Assembly: GCF_042676385.1 (NCBI RefSeq)
Contig: NZ_JBHTHA010000001.1
Span: 1-64,000, forward strand
Direction: 5' to 3'
Source: Paenibacillus_E sp042676385
GTDB lineage: Bacteria > Bacillota > Bacilli > Paenibacillales > NBRC-103111
Length of the DNA stretch: 64,000 bases
Shown here: piece after piece, positions 34,317 to 43,879 of the stretch
Layout: each line of letters starts with the position of its first letter
Numbering within the stretch: the first letter of the stretch is position 1
The notes under the pieces: generated by a model
Databases searched by the model: none
Told to the model about the DNA's origin: nothing
What the model saw: only the letters and a program-made list of their open reading frames with translations
Made by a program: the position numbers and the translations under genes

Positions 34317-36539
34317 TTAACGGGAATCGGGCCGCGTTTCAGGTCGCTGCCGCAGCCATCGCGGCGCCCACCAGTTGGCCTCTCCCAGCAGCTTCATCAG
34401 AGCCGGTACAAGCATAACGCGAATAACGGTCGCATCAATCAGAACAGCAAGTCCGAGTCCGAGACCAAGCGCCTTCATAATTTCAATATCCGTGAAAATG
34501 AAAGACCCGACGACCACAACCAAAATAAACGCCGCGCTCGTGATTAAGCTGCCTGTTTTCTTGAGTCCTTCCGCTGTGCTTCGATCGTTATCTCCGCTTG
34601 CTTCGTATTCTTCCATGATCCGGGAGATCAGAAATACTTCATAATCCATTGAAATTCCGAACACTACGCAAAAAATAATGACAGGCAGCGTAGCGCTCAC
34701 ATAACCAATAGAAGTAATGTGCAAGGTATCGGCCAAATGACCGTACTGGAAGACCAGAACAACAAGCCCCAGACTTGCTCCCAAACTGAGCATATTCATG
34801 AGCACAGCCTTGAGCGGAAGCAAGATGGATCGAAAGGCAATAAGCAACACGATATACGTAATGCCCAGAACAAATGTCAGCACTTGCGGGATTTGATTCT
34901 GAATGCGATCGATGATGTCGAGTCGATACGCCGGGCCTCCAGTGACAGAGATGTCCAAGCCTTCACGATCCAAGCTGCGAAGTGTCCGGACCAATTCATC
35001 CGTAACCGGATCATCCGGATCTTTCTCCGGTATGACGACCATAAGCGCCGTATGATCTTTGGCCAACTTGCCGGCTTCGATTGGAGCTCGTCCTTGAGGA
35101 TTCTTCAGTATCGCAGCAAGCTCAGCATCGGAATGACCGCCTAACGAACGAACATAGCTCTGCACCTCTTTAACGCCTGCCACGCCGGCAACCCGTTCAC
35201 CGTAAGCACGTACCTGACGGATGGCTTGCTCCTCCCAAACCTCTGAATTCGTATGGATAACGATTTGAATCGGCCCTGACATTCTTGCATCGTAGGCCTG
35301 TTTCATTAGATCCGAACCGTATCTGGATTCGTAGGCCGGAGGCAGAACTTCTGCATTTGGCACACTTAGTTTCATATGGCGAACGGGCATCATGACCAGC
35401 AATAGCACTCCGCCTACGACAATAACCAGAACAAGCGGGCGTTTCATTACGCCGTAAGCCATTCGTTCCCAGAAGCGAGAGCCTTCCTTATTACGGAAAC
35501 GCCGGGGAACAACTTGCAAAGAATTGATACGGGTTCCCAATATTCCCAAGAGTGAGAGCAGCATTGTATTCGCAACGATAACTGAAATCGTTACCACGAT
35601 GACCCCGCCCAAACAAAGCGATCGGAAAAAGGTTAAATTCACAAACATCATGCCTAGTAAACCGATTAAAACCGCAATCCCGGAGAAAAATATCGACTTG
35701 CCCGCAGTCTGACACGTCATCGCTACCGCTTCAGCCACATTCGGCTGGCGCTTAAGCTCCTCACGAAAACGGCTGACGAGAAATAACGCATAATCGATGC
35801 CCACAGCTAATCCCAACATCGTAACCATGTTGGGGAGAAAATTGGACAACGACTGGTGCTGCGCAATAAAATAGGTGATTCCCAGCGTAAGTGTAACACT
35901 CATCAGTCCGACGATCATCGGCAATAACGCCGCAACTAAAGTACCGAACACAATCAAAAGCACGACAAGCGCAATCGGCAGCCCGATCGCTTCGGATTTG
36001 GCGATATCCCGCTTGCTTGCCACTTGCATATCATACAAAATGGCCGGTCCGCCGCTGACATACACCTTCATCCCCTCCGGCGGATGTACGCGTTCCTTGA
36101 TTTCCGGGTATTTTGTAAGTGCCGGGTCTGTATCTAAGTTTAAAGCCACAACAACGGCCTGGACGTCCTGATGCCCCTGGTTGCGCGTAGTTGCAACGAA
36201 TCTGACACTATCTACATAGGGCAATTTCTTCAATTCAGCCAGTGAATTCATGATGGCTTCTTGTTGTTTCACTGTTGTCAAATCGAGGTCTTGGCTTTTG
36301 TAAACCAGATCGAGCAGGGTTGAAGGCATGCCCAATTCATCGCGCAGCTGCAGTAAACCCCGGTCGGATTCGCTGCCTTTCGGCGTAAATCCGTTATCTT
36401 TTAACATCTCGGGCGTTTTCTGAGCGAATAGCGCAAAGCTGAGGAGTAAGATGACGCCGATAGCAAGCACAAGCCACCGGAATCGATGCATGGCATATCC
36501 CCAACGCCAGAAGCCCCCTTTGACCGCAGTTTCTCTCAC
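34317..36539 (-). CDS. MMPL/RND family exporter
   Basis: A 740-residue membrane exporter with twelve helices in two halves (first helix near 18-38, then a large extracellular loop, helices 2-6, a second loop, and helices 8-12). Marks are VGIDYALFLVSRFREEL in the first half and FGISMDYEVFLISRIMEEY in the second, the Asp and Tyr residues of the proton relay. Actinobacterial and bacillar MMPL proteins export lipids or drugs; the substrate here is unknown. GTG 36539 follows AAAGGGGG by six bases and is preferred to ATG 36578, which has no ribosome site. No regulator is adjacent. Confidence 0.9.
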   Translation of the reverse strand: MRETAVKGGFWRWGYAMHRFRWLVLAIGVILLLSFALFAQKTPEMLKDNGFTPKGSESDRGLLQLRDELGMPSTLLDLVYKSQDLDLTTVKQQEAIMNSLAELKKLPYVDSVRFVATTRNQGHQDVQAVVVALNLDTDPALTKYPEIKERVHPPEGMKVYVSGGPAILYDMQVASKRDIAKSEAIGLPIALVVLLIVFGTLVAALLPMIVGLMSVTLTLGITYFIAQHQSLSNFLPNMVTMLGLAVGIDYALFLVSRFREELKRQPNVAEAVAMTCQTAGKSIFFSGIAVLIGLLGMMFVNLTFFRSLCLGGVIVVTISVIVANTMLLSLLGILGTRINSLQVVPRRFRNKEGSRFWERMAYGVMKRPLVLVIVVGGVLLLVMMPVRHMKLSVPNAEVLPPAYESRYGSDLMKQAYDARMSGPIQIVIHTNSEVWEEQAIRQVRAYGERVAGVAGVKEVQSYVRSLGGHSDAELAAILKNPQGRAPIEAGKLAKDHTALMVVIPEKDPDDPVTDELVRTLRSLDREGLDISVTGGPAYRLDIIDRIQNQIPQVLTFVLGITYIVLLIAFRSILLPLKAVLMNMLSLGASLGLVVLVFQYGHLADTLHITSIGYVSATLPVIIFCVVFGISMDYEVFLISRIMEEYEASGDNDRSTAEGLKKTGSLITSAAFILVVVVGSFIFTDIEIMKALGLGLGLAVLIDATVIRVMLVPALMKLLGEANWWAPRWLRQRPETRPDSR

Positions 36540-36582
36540 ATGAATCCCCCTTTTTTCAGCCACGCCTAAAGTTTGCATCTAC

Positions 36583-36609
36583 AAAAAGAACCTGGTTTCC
36601 CAGGTTCTT
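36583..36609 (-). terminator. Terminator of the first HD-GYP gene
   Basis: AAGAACCTGG and CCAGGTTCTT form a perfect 10-bp stem with a four-base loop. On the minus strand it ends in five T residues. Confidence 0.85.
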
Positions 36610-36634
36610 ACGTTTTTGCTACCATTATTTTGTC

Positions 36635-37768
36635 TCAAAACAACATCGGTATGCTTAAATCCGGTAAAACGTCGCCCACTTTGATTTCTCCTACCTCGGA
36701 AATGAGCACAGAGAGCTTCGTTGACAGATCAATTTCATAAGGTTCTTTTAGTTCTTCCCCTGCTTCATTTTGCAGAATACGCACTACGGGCCGCTGTGGG
36801 ATAGCCATGTTTAATTGGGATACGATTCCTGACTCTCCTGTATTCAACGTAACGGTAATACCAAGCGGATAGATGGCAATTTTATCCCGAAACAAAGCGA
36901 TCTGACTTTGATCATACATGGTACCTGAACCCGTAAATAATTGCTCCATCGCTTCATGAGGCAATAATGGTCTCCGGTATACTCGAGTTGTTGTCATAGC
37001 GTCATAAGAGTCTACAAGCCCAATCCAACGGGCGAATTCGTTAATCTCCGAACCGGGGATGCCGCGAGGATACCCGCTTCCATTCATTCTTTCATGATGC
37101 TGAAGCGCACAGTGCGCCGACAATAGCGGAATATTCGGTTCATCCTTGAGAATTTGAAAACCATAAGTCGTATGTAGTTTCATCTCTTGGAATTCTTCTT
37201 CCGTCAGTTGGGATGGTTTCCGTAAAATACCTAGTGGAACCTTCGTTTTCCCGATGTCATGAAGAAGCGCTCCGAGACCGAGCGTTTCCAGATTTTCACG
37301 GCTATACCCGAAACTTATTCCAAGCATTGTCGCATATATACTGACATTGACCGAATGCTGGAACAAGTAGTTGTCCTTGCTATTCATGTTATTGAGCATC
37401 ACCATGGCCCCTTGATGGGCACTAAGATCGTCAATGATCATCTTCATGACATCGCGGAAATTCCGTCCGATATCGTAATAACCGACGGCACCGCGTTTAT
37501 TCGAATCCTCCATCACTTTGCGAAACGTGTTACGGATTTCAATTACTGCCCTGTTACGCGTTTCGTCCTGAATCGGATCCTCCTGAATAATATCGTCCGT
37601 TCTTGAATCTGCGATATATATGTAATCAACGCCATAACTAAAAAGCCGATCGATCAGCCTTTGGGAGAGTTCTACGTCAACGGCGAGCAGTACCATACCA
37701 TCATCGTTGTATATATTTTTGGCCAGCCGCATTCCAGGTTGACACATGTTGATCGGCATCAAACGCAT
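36635..37768 (-). CDS. HD-GYP domain protein 1
   Basis: A 377-residue cytoplasmic protein with an N-terminal part of about 120 residues, an HD-GYP domain at about 130-280 and a C-terminal extension of about 80 residues. The metal site is LLHDIGK (H170, D171) and the GYP motif is HHERMNGSGYPRG at 224-236. HD-GYP proteins break down cyclic di-GMP to GMP or pGpG. The usual Asp of HHE-x-x-DG is Asn here, so activity should be tested. GGGGGATACACCAA precedes the ATG. A second HD-GYP protein is encoded at 42831. Confidence 0.9.
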   Translation of the reverse strand: MRLMPINMCQPGMRLAKNIYNDDGMVLLAVDVELSQRLIDRLFSYGVDYIYIADSRTDDIIQEDPIQDETRNRAVIEIRNTFRKVMEDSNKRGAVGYYDIGRNFRDVMKMIIDDLSAHQGAMVMLNNMNSKDNYLFQHSVNVSIYATMLGISFGYSRENLETLGLGALLHDIGKTKVPLGILRKPSQLTEEEFQEMKLHTTYGFQILKDEPNIPLLSAHCALQHHERMNGSGYPRGIPGSEINEFARWIGLVDSYDAMTTTRVYRRPLLPHEAMEQLFTGSGTMYDQSQIALFRDKIAIYPLGITVTLNTGESGIVSQLNMAIPQRPVVRILQNEAGEELKEPYEIDLSTKLSVLISEVGEIKVGDVLPDLSIPMLF

Positions 37769-37841
37769 TTGGTGTATCCCCCGTTTAGGTGAGGTATTTT
37801 CTTTATAAATGTAATAGATTTCACAAAAAAGTTCAACACAA

Positions 37842-37872
37842 AAAACCGCATCTTTCGACGCGGTTCGAGGTT
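37842..37872 (-). terminator. Terminator of uppP
   Basis: On the minus strand AACCGCGTC and GATGCGGTT pair around a GAAA loop, followed by TTTTTTG. It lies just after the uppP stop codon. Confidence 0.8.
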
Positions 37873-37880
37873 TTTCATAG

Positions 37881-38693
37881 CTAGCTTAACAGCATATATA
37901 AGGCAAAGACGATAGCTACTGCGAATCGGTAGTAGGCAAAATAGGTTAGCTTCAATCGTTGTACCAGTTTAATGAAAGTTACTACTGCAAGGAGCGCCAC
38001 GATAAAGGCTACAATGAAGCCTACTGCAAAAAAAGGAAAATCGTGGGAGGATAGCGCATGGTAGTTTTTCAAGAAATAAATCCCGGAAGCGCCGAACATA
38101 ATCGGAATCGCCATGATAAAGGTAAAATCCGCAGAAGCTGCGCGGCTTACGCCTGAGAGCATACCGCCGGCAATCGTCGATCCCGAACGGGAAAATCCCG
38201 GCCAGATGGATACCAGCTGCCATAATCCGATATAGAATGCTTGTCGATAGGTCAAATCGTCCATGACCGTAACGCTCGGTTGCTCTTTTTTCTTCTCCGC
38301 AATAATCATCAAGATCCCGCCGAGTACCAACCCGGCTATTACCGTAACGGAGTTAAATAAATATTCGTCCACGTACTTATTAAAAGCCACACCAATGACG
38401 CCTGCTGGAATAATACCGATAAGAATATGCAGGAGGTTGAGTTTCTTGCCGGATCTGCTTTCGCTTTTCCGTTTCACGAGGCCAAACAACGATAAGATGC
38501 GTTTCCAGTAGATGACGACAACCGCCATAATGGCACCCAACTGAATGACAAAATCAAAAGTTTTCATGACTTCGTCATTTTGTGTATTCAGCAAACTTTG
38601 CGCCAAAATCATATGCCCTGTCGAGGATACCGGTAAAAACTCGGTCAGCCCCTCCACAATGCCGATAATGACCGCTTCAAAAATAGTATGCAT
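37881..38693 (-). CDS. uppP: Undecaprenyl-diphosphatase UppP (BacA)
   Basis: Membrane phosphatase of 270 residues that turns undecaprenyl diphosphate into the monophosphate lipid carrier for peptidoglycan and other wall polymers, and gives bacitracin tolerance. Marks: GIVEGLTEFLPVSSTGHM at about 11-28 (catalytic Glu and Ser-rich loop), and WPGFSRSGSTIAGGM near 163-178 with the key Arg. About eight helices. GGGGGAGAAC precedes the ATG. It stands alone. Confidence 0.95.
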   Translation of the reverse strand: MHTIFEAVIIGIVEGLTEFLPVSSTGHMILAQSLLNTQNDEVMKTFDFVIQLGAIMAVVVIYWKRILSLFGLVKRKSESRSGKKLNLLHILIGIIPAGVIGVAFNKYVDEYLFNSVTVIAGLVLGGILMIIAEKKKEQPSVTVMDDLTYRQAFYIGLWQLVSIWPGFSRSGSTIAGGMLSGVSRAASADFTFIMAIPIMFGASGIYFLKNYHALSSHDFPFFAVGFIVAFIVALLAVVTFIKLVQRLKLTYFAYYRFAVAIVFALYMLLS

Positions 38694-38795
38694 GTTCTCC
38701 CCCTATAAATAGAGTTATTTGGTTGACTCCTGTCCAATTATTTATTCTACATGTATCTCTGTATATCTGACAATACCTTCGACAAAGGTCGTCAT

Positions 38796-40262
38796 TCAGG
38801 TTCGCTTTTCATCATTATTTTCAAGATTTACATCGATATAACGTAATTCGCTTGCGTTTTGAATGGCTCCCTCATCCTGCAGCTGTACCGCCAGTACGTC
38901 TCGAATAAATTCAGGCAGCATGTATTCCACGTTCGTTCCTTGCCCCAGGGACATGTAGCCGGATCCAAAGGTAAACATATCGATCGTACCGACCACATAC
39001 TCCCGGTCGGGGAGCAAAGGCTCATCGCCTACGGTGACGGCGACGATGCGTTCGTAAGGCGGGCGGGAGCTGTCCACCTCGACGCGGATGCCGTCGACGT
39101 TCAGTACGCCCAGCACCTCGCCCCGGAAGCCGAACCCGCGGATCGGCTTCTCCATAAATTCGCCGAGCTGCGACTCTTCGAGCGCTCTCCGCAGATGAGC
39201 CCCGCTAAGCCGCAGGCGGCAGGGGTTGATCGGTCCCGGGCAGATTTCGAGTAATCTGCCCCGTGTCAGGCGGCCCTCCTTCAGTCCCTGAAGGAGCTGG
39301 CCGCTGTTGACCAGCCCGATCTCGGCGCTGGTCCAGCGGCGAATCCCTGCGGCAAGCAAGTTGCCGAGCGGGGATTCGCCATACCAATCGAGGCGCAGCG
39401 GCTGCCGCAGCCTCGCCACCTCTGTGTCCAGCGCCGCCGCGCTGGACTGGCGGTAGTGCTCCAGCAGCCGGGCGACGCTGCTGTCTTCAGGCGCGCCGGC
39501 CATCGGGACGACGCGGCCGGTGACCGCTGCGACCCGGCGCTGCGCCGGGTCGTACGCGAGCTCGACGCGGCCGACGTATTGTCCGAACTTGCCGGCCGCG
39601 CAAATATAGGTGCCGTTGAGCAGGAGCGGCTCCTCCAGTATATGATGCGTATGTCCGCCCAGAATGAGGTCGATGCCGTCCACCTCCTCCGCCATACGCT
39701 GGTCCATGCGTAAGCCAAGGTGTGACATCACGATGATCACATCGACATCAGGACGAAGCTTCTGCGCATATTGGTTAACGGCTTCCAGCGGATCCGTGAC
39801 ATGCCAGCCCAGCAATTCATAGTAATCGGGATAAGAAGCCGTTACACCGATCAGACCGATCTTCAGCCCTGCCTTTTCAACGATCAGCCAGGGGTGCATC
39901 CAGTCCGGCGTTTGCCCCGAGGACATTTCATAAATATTACTTCCAATAATAGGGAATTTCGCATGTTCATGAAAAACCGAACGAAGCATTTCAGGAGTAA
40001 AGGTTAACCCTTCATTATTGCCCACGACCATCGCTTCATAGCCGGTTGCGTTCATAATGCTCAAGTTAGCAATCGCGCGCGTGCCTTCCGTTTCCGGACG
40101 CATCCGATCCATATGATCGCCAATATCCAGCGTCAGAACCTGATCGTCTGGCAGCGAAGCGCGAACGCTATGGATATAGCCGCTGATTTTGGGCATTTGT
40201 TCAAAATGACTATGGATGTCATTCGTATGCAGAATGACGACGCGCTGCAGATCATCGGACAT
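38796..40262 (-). CDS. yunD: YunD-type 5'-nucleotidase/metallophosphatase
   Basis: A 488-residue two-domain phosphoesterase. The N-terminal metallophosphatase domain carries ILHTNDIHSHFEQ, DIGDHMDRM, GNNEGLT, VMSHLG and GGHTHHILEE, which hold the metal pair. The C-terminal 5'-nucleotidase domain starts near residue 300 and shows ESPLGNLLA and FTFGSGYMSLGQG. It hydrolyses nucleotides or related phosphates. There is no signal peptide, so it is cytoplasmic, as expected for YunD. ATG 40262 follows AGGAGG by eight bases and is preferred to GTG 40271. GC content is much higher from 39000 to 39650 than at the ends of the gene. Confidence 0.88.
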   Translation of the reverse strand: MSDDLQRVVILHTNDIHSHFEQMPKISGYIHSVRASLPDDQVLTLDIGDHMDRMRPETEGTRAIANLSIMNATGYEAMVVGNNEGLTFTPEMLRSVFHEHAKFPIIGSNIYEMSSGQTPDWMHPWLIVEKAGLKIGLIGVTASYPDYYELLGWHVTDPLEAVNQYAQKLRPDVDVIIVMSHLGLRMDQRMAEEVDGIDLILGGHTHHILEEPLLLNGTYICAAGKFGQYVGRVELAYDPAQRRVAAVTGRVVPMAGAPEDSSVARLLEHYRQSSAAALDTEVARLRQPLRLDWYGESPLGNLLAAGIRRWTSAEIGLVNSGQLLQGLKEGRLTRGRLLEICPGPINPCRLRLSGAHLRRALEESQLGEFMEKPIRGFGFRGEVLGVLNVDGIRVEVDSSRPPYERIVAVTVGDEPLLPDREYVVGTIDMFTFGSGYMSLGQGTNVEYMLPEFIRDVLAVQLQDEGAIQNASELRYIDVNLENNDEKRT

Positions 40263-40351
40263 CCCCTTCACCTCCTAAGCGGTTTCCGTAAGGATAGCTT
40301 GCATCGTAAGCATATCTATGCATGTCTATTTTTATGCAGCAAAGGTCTCGC

Positions 40352-40822
40352 TCATTTCTTGAATTTCATCTCATCCAGCGATACTTTGTTTTTGAACCCG
40401 TAAGTAGCTTCGTTTCCAAGTTTGTTGTCATGAAGGAACCACATTTTTACGACGCTTTTAACATTCAGACATTCGCTGCTGCCGTCCGGCACATAGAGCC
40501 GAATCGGATAGCCTTTCTTTAATTCCTTCCCCTCTTGGGCATAAAGAAATAAGGCTTGATCGACCTGAGACCAAGGCAGTGTTGCTTGAAACTCGTCAAT
40601 AGCCTCTACTCTGACGTGCGTCGGTTCGGGTGCATCCTCGGCGTTATGCTGCTGCTTCCAGCTTGAATACCAATTCTTCAAATCAAAGGCTTTGCCTTGT
40701 ACGTCCGGCACACGTTCTTCTAACGGTAACAGTTGTTTGGCAACTGCAACCATACTGGTTACGGTAAATGCCTCGTTCGTTATATGCGGGTCTGACACTT
40801 GAATGTGGATGCCAGTATTCAT
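40352..40822 (-). CDS. Small molybdopterin-dependent-oxidoreductase-like protein
   Basis: A 156-residue protein that looks like a minimal sulfite-oxidase-type molybdopterin-binding domain: DEFQATLPWSQVDQALFLYA, GYPIRLYVPDGSSECLNVKSV and a C-terminal KMWFLHDNKLG. It has only one cysteine, inside SSECLNVK, and lacks the usual upstream molybdenum-ligating Cys, so metal binding is uncertain. No signal peptide is seen. ATG 40822 is chosen because GAGGGG precedes it; the open frame runs on to 41008 across the divergent promoter. It is divergent from the MoaD-MoaE gene, which fits a molybdenum link. Confidence 0.7.
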   Translation of the reverse strand: MNTGIHIQVSDPHITNEAFTVTSMVAVAKQLLPLEERVPDVQGKAFDLKNWYSSWKQQHNAEDAPEPTHVRVEAIDEFQATLPWSQVDQALFLYAQEGKELKKGYPIRLYVPDGSSECLNVKSVVKMWFLHDNKLGNEATYGFKNKVSLDEMKFKK

Positions 40823-40937
40823 GCCCCTCGAATCCCCTTTCTTCTCTTCAAAAACGCTTCCCCCATTATACCATCTTCCTGCCGAAATATGATATGCTGA
40901 AGGGGATTCCAACTTACAAACAGACAGGGGCTTAGCC

Positions 40938-41639
40938 ATGAGATTACATATCCAATTATTTGCAGGACTCGTGGACCTGCTCGAGACTTCAGTCCTCTCT
41001 TTTAACATAGAGCAAGATTCTATTACTGTTGAACAACTGAAACTGTTAATAAGTGAACGGTATCCCCACGTTTCAGCTCAGCTTCAGCCTTGTTTTGTCG
41101 CTAAAAACCAAGCTTACGCGCACGATGAAGAAGTCGTCACGGAAAATGACGAACTTGCGCTTATTCCTCCTGTATCGGGCGGACAGCCATCCAATTATGA
41201 GATCACATACGACAAGATCGATGTTACCGTGGTTACATCCAAAGTCAACCATCCCAATCACGGCGCTTCACTTGCTTTCATTGGAACAACGAGAGAAATG
41301 ACGTTTGGACAACGCACCGTCCTGCTTGAATACGAAGCTTACGTGCCCATGGCGCTAAAAACAATGGCAGCCATCGGCGAAGAAATCGATCAGAGATGGC
41401 CTGGTACGCTTTGTGCCATTACCCATCGATTAGGTCCTGTCGCGATAGCGGAAGCGAGCGTCGTTATTGCCGTATCCTCACCTCACCGTGCCGACTGCTA
41501 CGAAGCCAGCCGCTATGCGATCGAACGATTAAAACAGACAGTTCCCATTTGGAAAAAAGAAATATGGGAGGACGGCTCGGAGTGGAAAGGCAGCCAAACA
41601 GGGCCCTGGAATCCCCTTCAAGCACCTGAGACGAAGTAA
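40938..41639 (+). CDS. Fused molybdopterin synthase, MoaD-MoaE
   Basis: A 233-residue fusion of both subunits of molybdopterin synthase, which adds two sulfurs to precursor Z. Residues 1-82 are MoaD-like and end in IPPVSGG (Gly81-Gly82); residues 90-233 are MoaE-like, with TREMTFGQRT, HRLGPVAIAEASV, SPHRADCYEASRYAIERLK and VPIWKKE. In the split enzyme the MoaD Gly-Gly must be a free C-terminus to carry sulfur, so here cleavage or another mechanism is needed, as reported for mycobacterial MoaX. AGGGGC precedes the ATG. The MoeB-like gene starts six bases after the stop. Confidence 0.9.
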   Translation: MRLHIQLFAGLVDLLETSVLSFNIEQDSITVEQLKLLISERYPHVSAQLQPCFVAKNQAYAHDEEVVTENDELALIPPVSGGQPSNYEITYDKIDVTVVTSKVNHPNHGASLAFIGTTREMTFGQRTVLLEYEAYVPMALKTMAAIGEEIDQRWPGTLCAITHRLGPVAIAEASVVIAVSSPHRADCYEASRYAIERLKQTVPIWKKEIWEDGSEWKGSQTGPWNPLQAPETK

Positions 41640-41645
41640 CATCGG

Positions 41646-42728
41646 ATGGAGATGAGAGAGAGAATGGAACTACATGTTGATCAAGAACTGCATGGGGATG
41701 TCGATCCTCGATATTCCAGGCAAACCCTTTTTTCACCCATCGGCGTGGAAGGACAGCGCAAGCTGAATGCGAGCAAAGTTGCCATTGTCGGTATGGGAGC
41801 CCTAGGCACCGTATTGGCGAACCACATGGTTCGCGCCGGCGTCGGCTATGTCCGTTTGATTGATCGCGACTTCGTCGAAGCCAGCAATCTACAACGGCAA
41901 ATGCTCTACGATGAAGACGACGCCACAAACTCAACACCCAAAGCCGTCGCTGCAGCCAACCGTCTTCGCCTTGTTAATTCACTCGTGACTATTGATTCGC
42001 ACGTTACCGATCTGAATCCGACGAACGCGGAGCAATTGCTTGGCGGAGTAGATCTAATACTTGATGGGACCGATAATTTTTCTGTCCGTTTTCTGATTAA
42101 TGATGTCAGCAATAAACTTGGCATACCATGGATTTATGGCGGTGCGGTCGCTTCCAGAGGCGTTTCATTAACGATTATTCCCGGGCAAACGCCGTGTCTG
42201 CGTTGTTTATTTACGCAAGCGCCAGCAGCCGGTACGACGGAAACCTGCGATACGGCTGGAGTGATTGGCGGAATTATTCACGTTGTGGCTTCATTTCAAG
42301 CGACCGAAGCTCTTAAAATCCTCGTCGGCGAGGAAAAAAATCTCAATCTCAAGATGCAGCAATGGGATTTATGGTTTAATCAAAACTCGGCGATCAGCGT
42401 TGCGGGTGCACGGAAAGCAGATTGTCCGGCTTGCGGATTGCAGCATTACGAGTACTTGGATACCTTATTGGACAACGATACCATTCAGACACTGTGCGGG
42501 CGCAATTCCGTTCAAATTCATCCCGTCCATACCTCCGCATTGTCGCTCGATGATTGGGAAGAACGCTTGAAACCGCTGGGACCAACGGAGAAGAACCGCT
42601 TTCTTTTAAAATTTCAAGCAAGCTCTGAGCTTCAACTCGTCATCTTTCCGGACGGCCGCGTACTCGTTCAAGGGACTGATGATTTAACGCAGGCCAAAAG
42701 CCTGTACAGCCGATATATCGGGATGTAA
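41646..42728 (+). CDS. moeB: MoeB/ThiF-type adenylyltransferase
   Basis: A 360-residue E1-like enzyme that adenylates the C-terminal Gly of MoaD (or ThiS) so it can take up sulfur. Marks: VAIVGMGALGTVLANHM (ATP loop), LDGTDNFSVRFLIND, a C-x-x-C zinc pair (CLRC and CPAC), and ETCDTAGVIGG near the crossover loop, which carries the conserved Cys. The C-terminal 100 residues are extra and show no rhodanese motif. It is translated with the MoaD-MoaE fusion, which supports molybdenum rather than thiamin use. The start is uncertain: ATG 41664 has GAGAGAGA upstream and may be better. Confidence 0.87.
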   Translation: MEMRERMELHVDQELHGDVDPRYSRQTLFSPIGVEGQRKLNASKVAIVGMGALGTVLANHMVRAGVGYVRLIDRDFVEASNLQRQMLYDEDDATNSTPKAVAAANRLRLVNSLVTIDSHVTDLNPTNAEQLLGGVDLILDGTDNFSVRFLINDVSNKLGIPWIYGGAVASRGVSLTIIPGQTPCLRCLFTQAPAAGTTETCDTAGVIGGIIHVVASFQATEALKILVGEEKNLNLKMQQWDLWFNQNSAISVAGARKADCPACGLQHYEYLDTLLDNDTIQTLCGRNSVQIHPVHTSALSLDDWEERLKPLGPTEKNRFLLKFQASSELQLVIFPDGRVLVQGTDDLTQAKSLYSRYIGM

Positions 42729-42830
42729 CCTTCCAAAACTAGTTCTGAACGCTCATTGCCAATACCTGCCATCAGCTGATACTATAACTATGTACCTACT
42801 CCGATATATAGGACTTGGAAAGGATTCCAT

Positions 42831-43877
42831 ATGCTCATACATGTTCTTCAGCTAGCAGTCGGTGATAGACTTATTTCGGATACCTACAATTCTGTAGGAC
42901 TTCATCTTTTATCATCCGGTACGGTAGTGGATGCCAACGATATTATTATGCTTAATCGTCATCAAATCGAATATGTGGATGTCATGCCTAGAGGAAATGA
43001 AGCTGCAGACACGGATGAGCCTGTTCGCGATCCTGTTAGCGCCGAACAAGCTCATTCTTTCCTTCTTGCCATTGACGGAATTAAACAATTATTTAAAGCT
43101 ACGGCAGCAGGTGAAACCATTGCCGGTAACGATGTTGAATCCGCTTTCAATCCTTTGATTCAAAACTTTCAGGATGAAAAAGATGTTGTGTCCATGCTCC
43201 TTTCCTTGAACAGTCATGACGATTACACCTACCAACATAGCGTACAGGTGGGCATGCTTTCTTACTATATCGCCAAATGGATGGGCAAAAGCGAGAAGGA
43301 ATCGCGTCTCATTGGACAAGCAGGATACTTGCACGATATCGGCAAAAGCAAAGTGGACCAGAGCATTCTGCAAAAACCGGGAAAGCTCACGAACGATGAG
43401 TTTAACGAGGTCAAGAAGCATACCATTTACGGTTATGAAATCATACGGGATTCTTTGCAGGACAACGCACTTGCTCTTGTCGCGCTTCAGCATCATGAGC
43501 GTTTGGATGGCAGCGGCTACCCTCTCCGGAGAACCAAAACCGAGATTCATTCCTATTCGACCATTGTTGCGGTAGCGGATGTATACAGCGCAATGATTTC
43601 CAACCGGGTTTACCAGCAAAAACGCGATCTGCTTTTCGTCCTTAAAGAGCTTCATCTTTTAAGCTTCGGTCAACTGGATCCAAAGATTACGCAAGTGTTC
43701 ATCCGCAATATGATCCCGAACTTTATTGGCAAAAGAGTATCGCTGAGCGACGGAAGGACCGGTACGATTATCATGACCAATCCTTCTGACTTCTTCAAGC
43801 CTCTCATTAAAATTAAAAACGATTTCATAGACTTATCCCAGCTCAAAAATGTAGAGATTTCGGCCATTACGATGTAA
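42831..43877 (+). CDS. HD-GYP domain protein 2
   Basis: A 348-residue protein with an HD-GYP domain at about 125-275. The metal site is LHDIGK (168-172) and the GYP motif is HHERLDGSGYP (221-231), both canonical. An N-terminal segment of about 120 residues and a short C-terminal tail flank it. It should hydrolyse cyclic di-GMP. Unlike the protein at 36635, all motif residues fit the active pattern. It stands alone and ends tail to tail with the DUF350 gene. Confidence 0.9.
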   Translation: MLIHVLQLAVGDRLISDTYNSVGLHLLSSGTVVDANDIIMLNRHQIEYVDVMPRGNEAADTDEPVRDPVSAEQAHSFLLAIDGIKQLFKATAAGETIAGNDVESAFNPLIQNFQDEKDVVSMLLSLNSHDDYTYQHSVQVGMLSYYIAKWMGKSEKESRLIGQAGYLHDIGKSKVDQSILQKPGKLTNDEFNEVKKHTIYGYEIIRDSLQDNALALVALQHHERLDGSGYPLRRTKTEIHSYSTIVAVADVYSAMISNRVYQQKRDLLFVLKELHLLSFGQLDPKITQVFIRNMIPNFIGKRVSLSDGRTGTIIMTNPSDFFKPLIKIKNDFIDLSQLKNVEISAITM

Positions 43878-43879
43878 GC

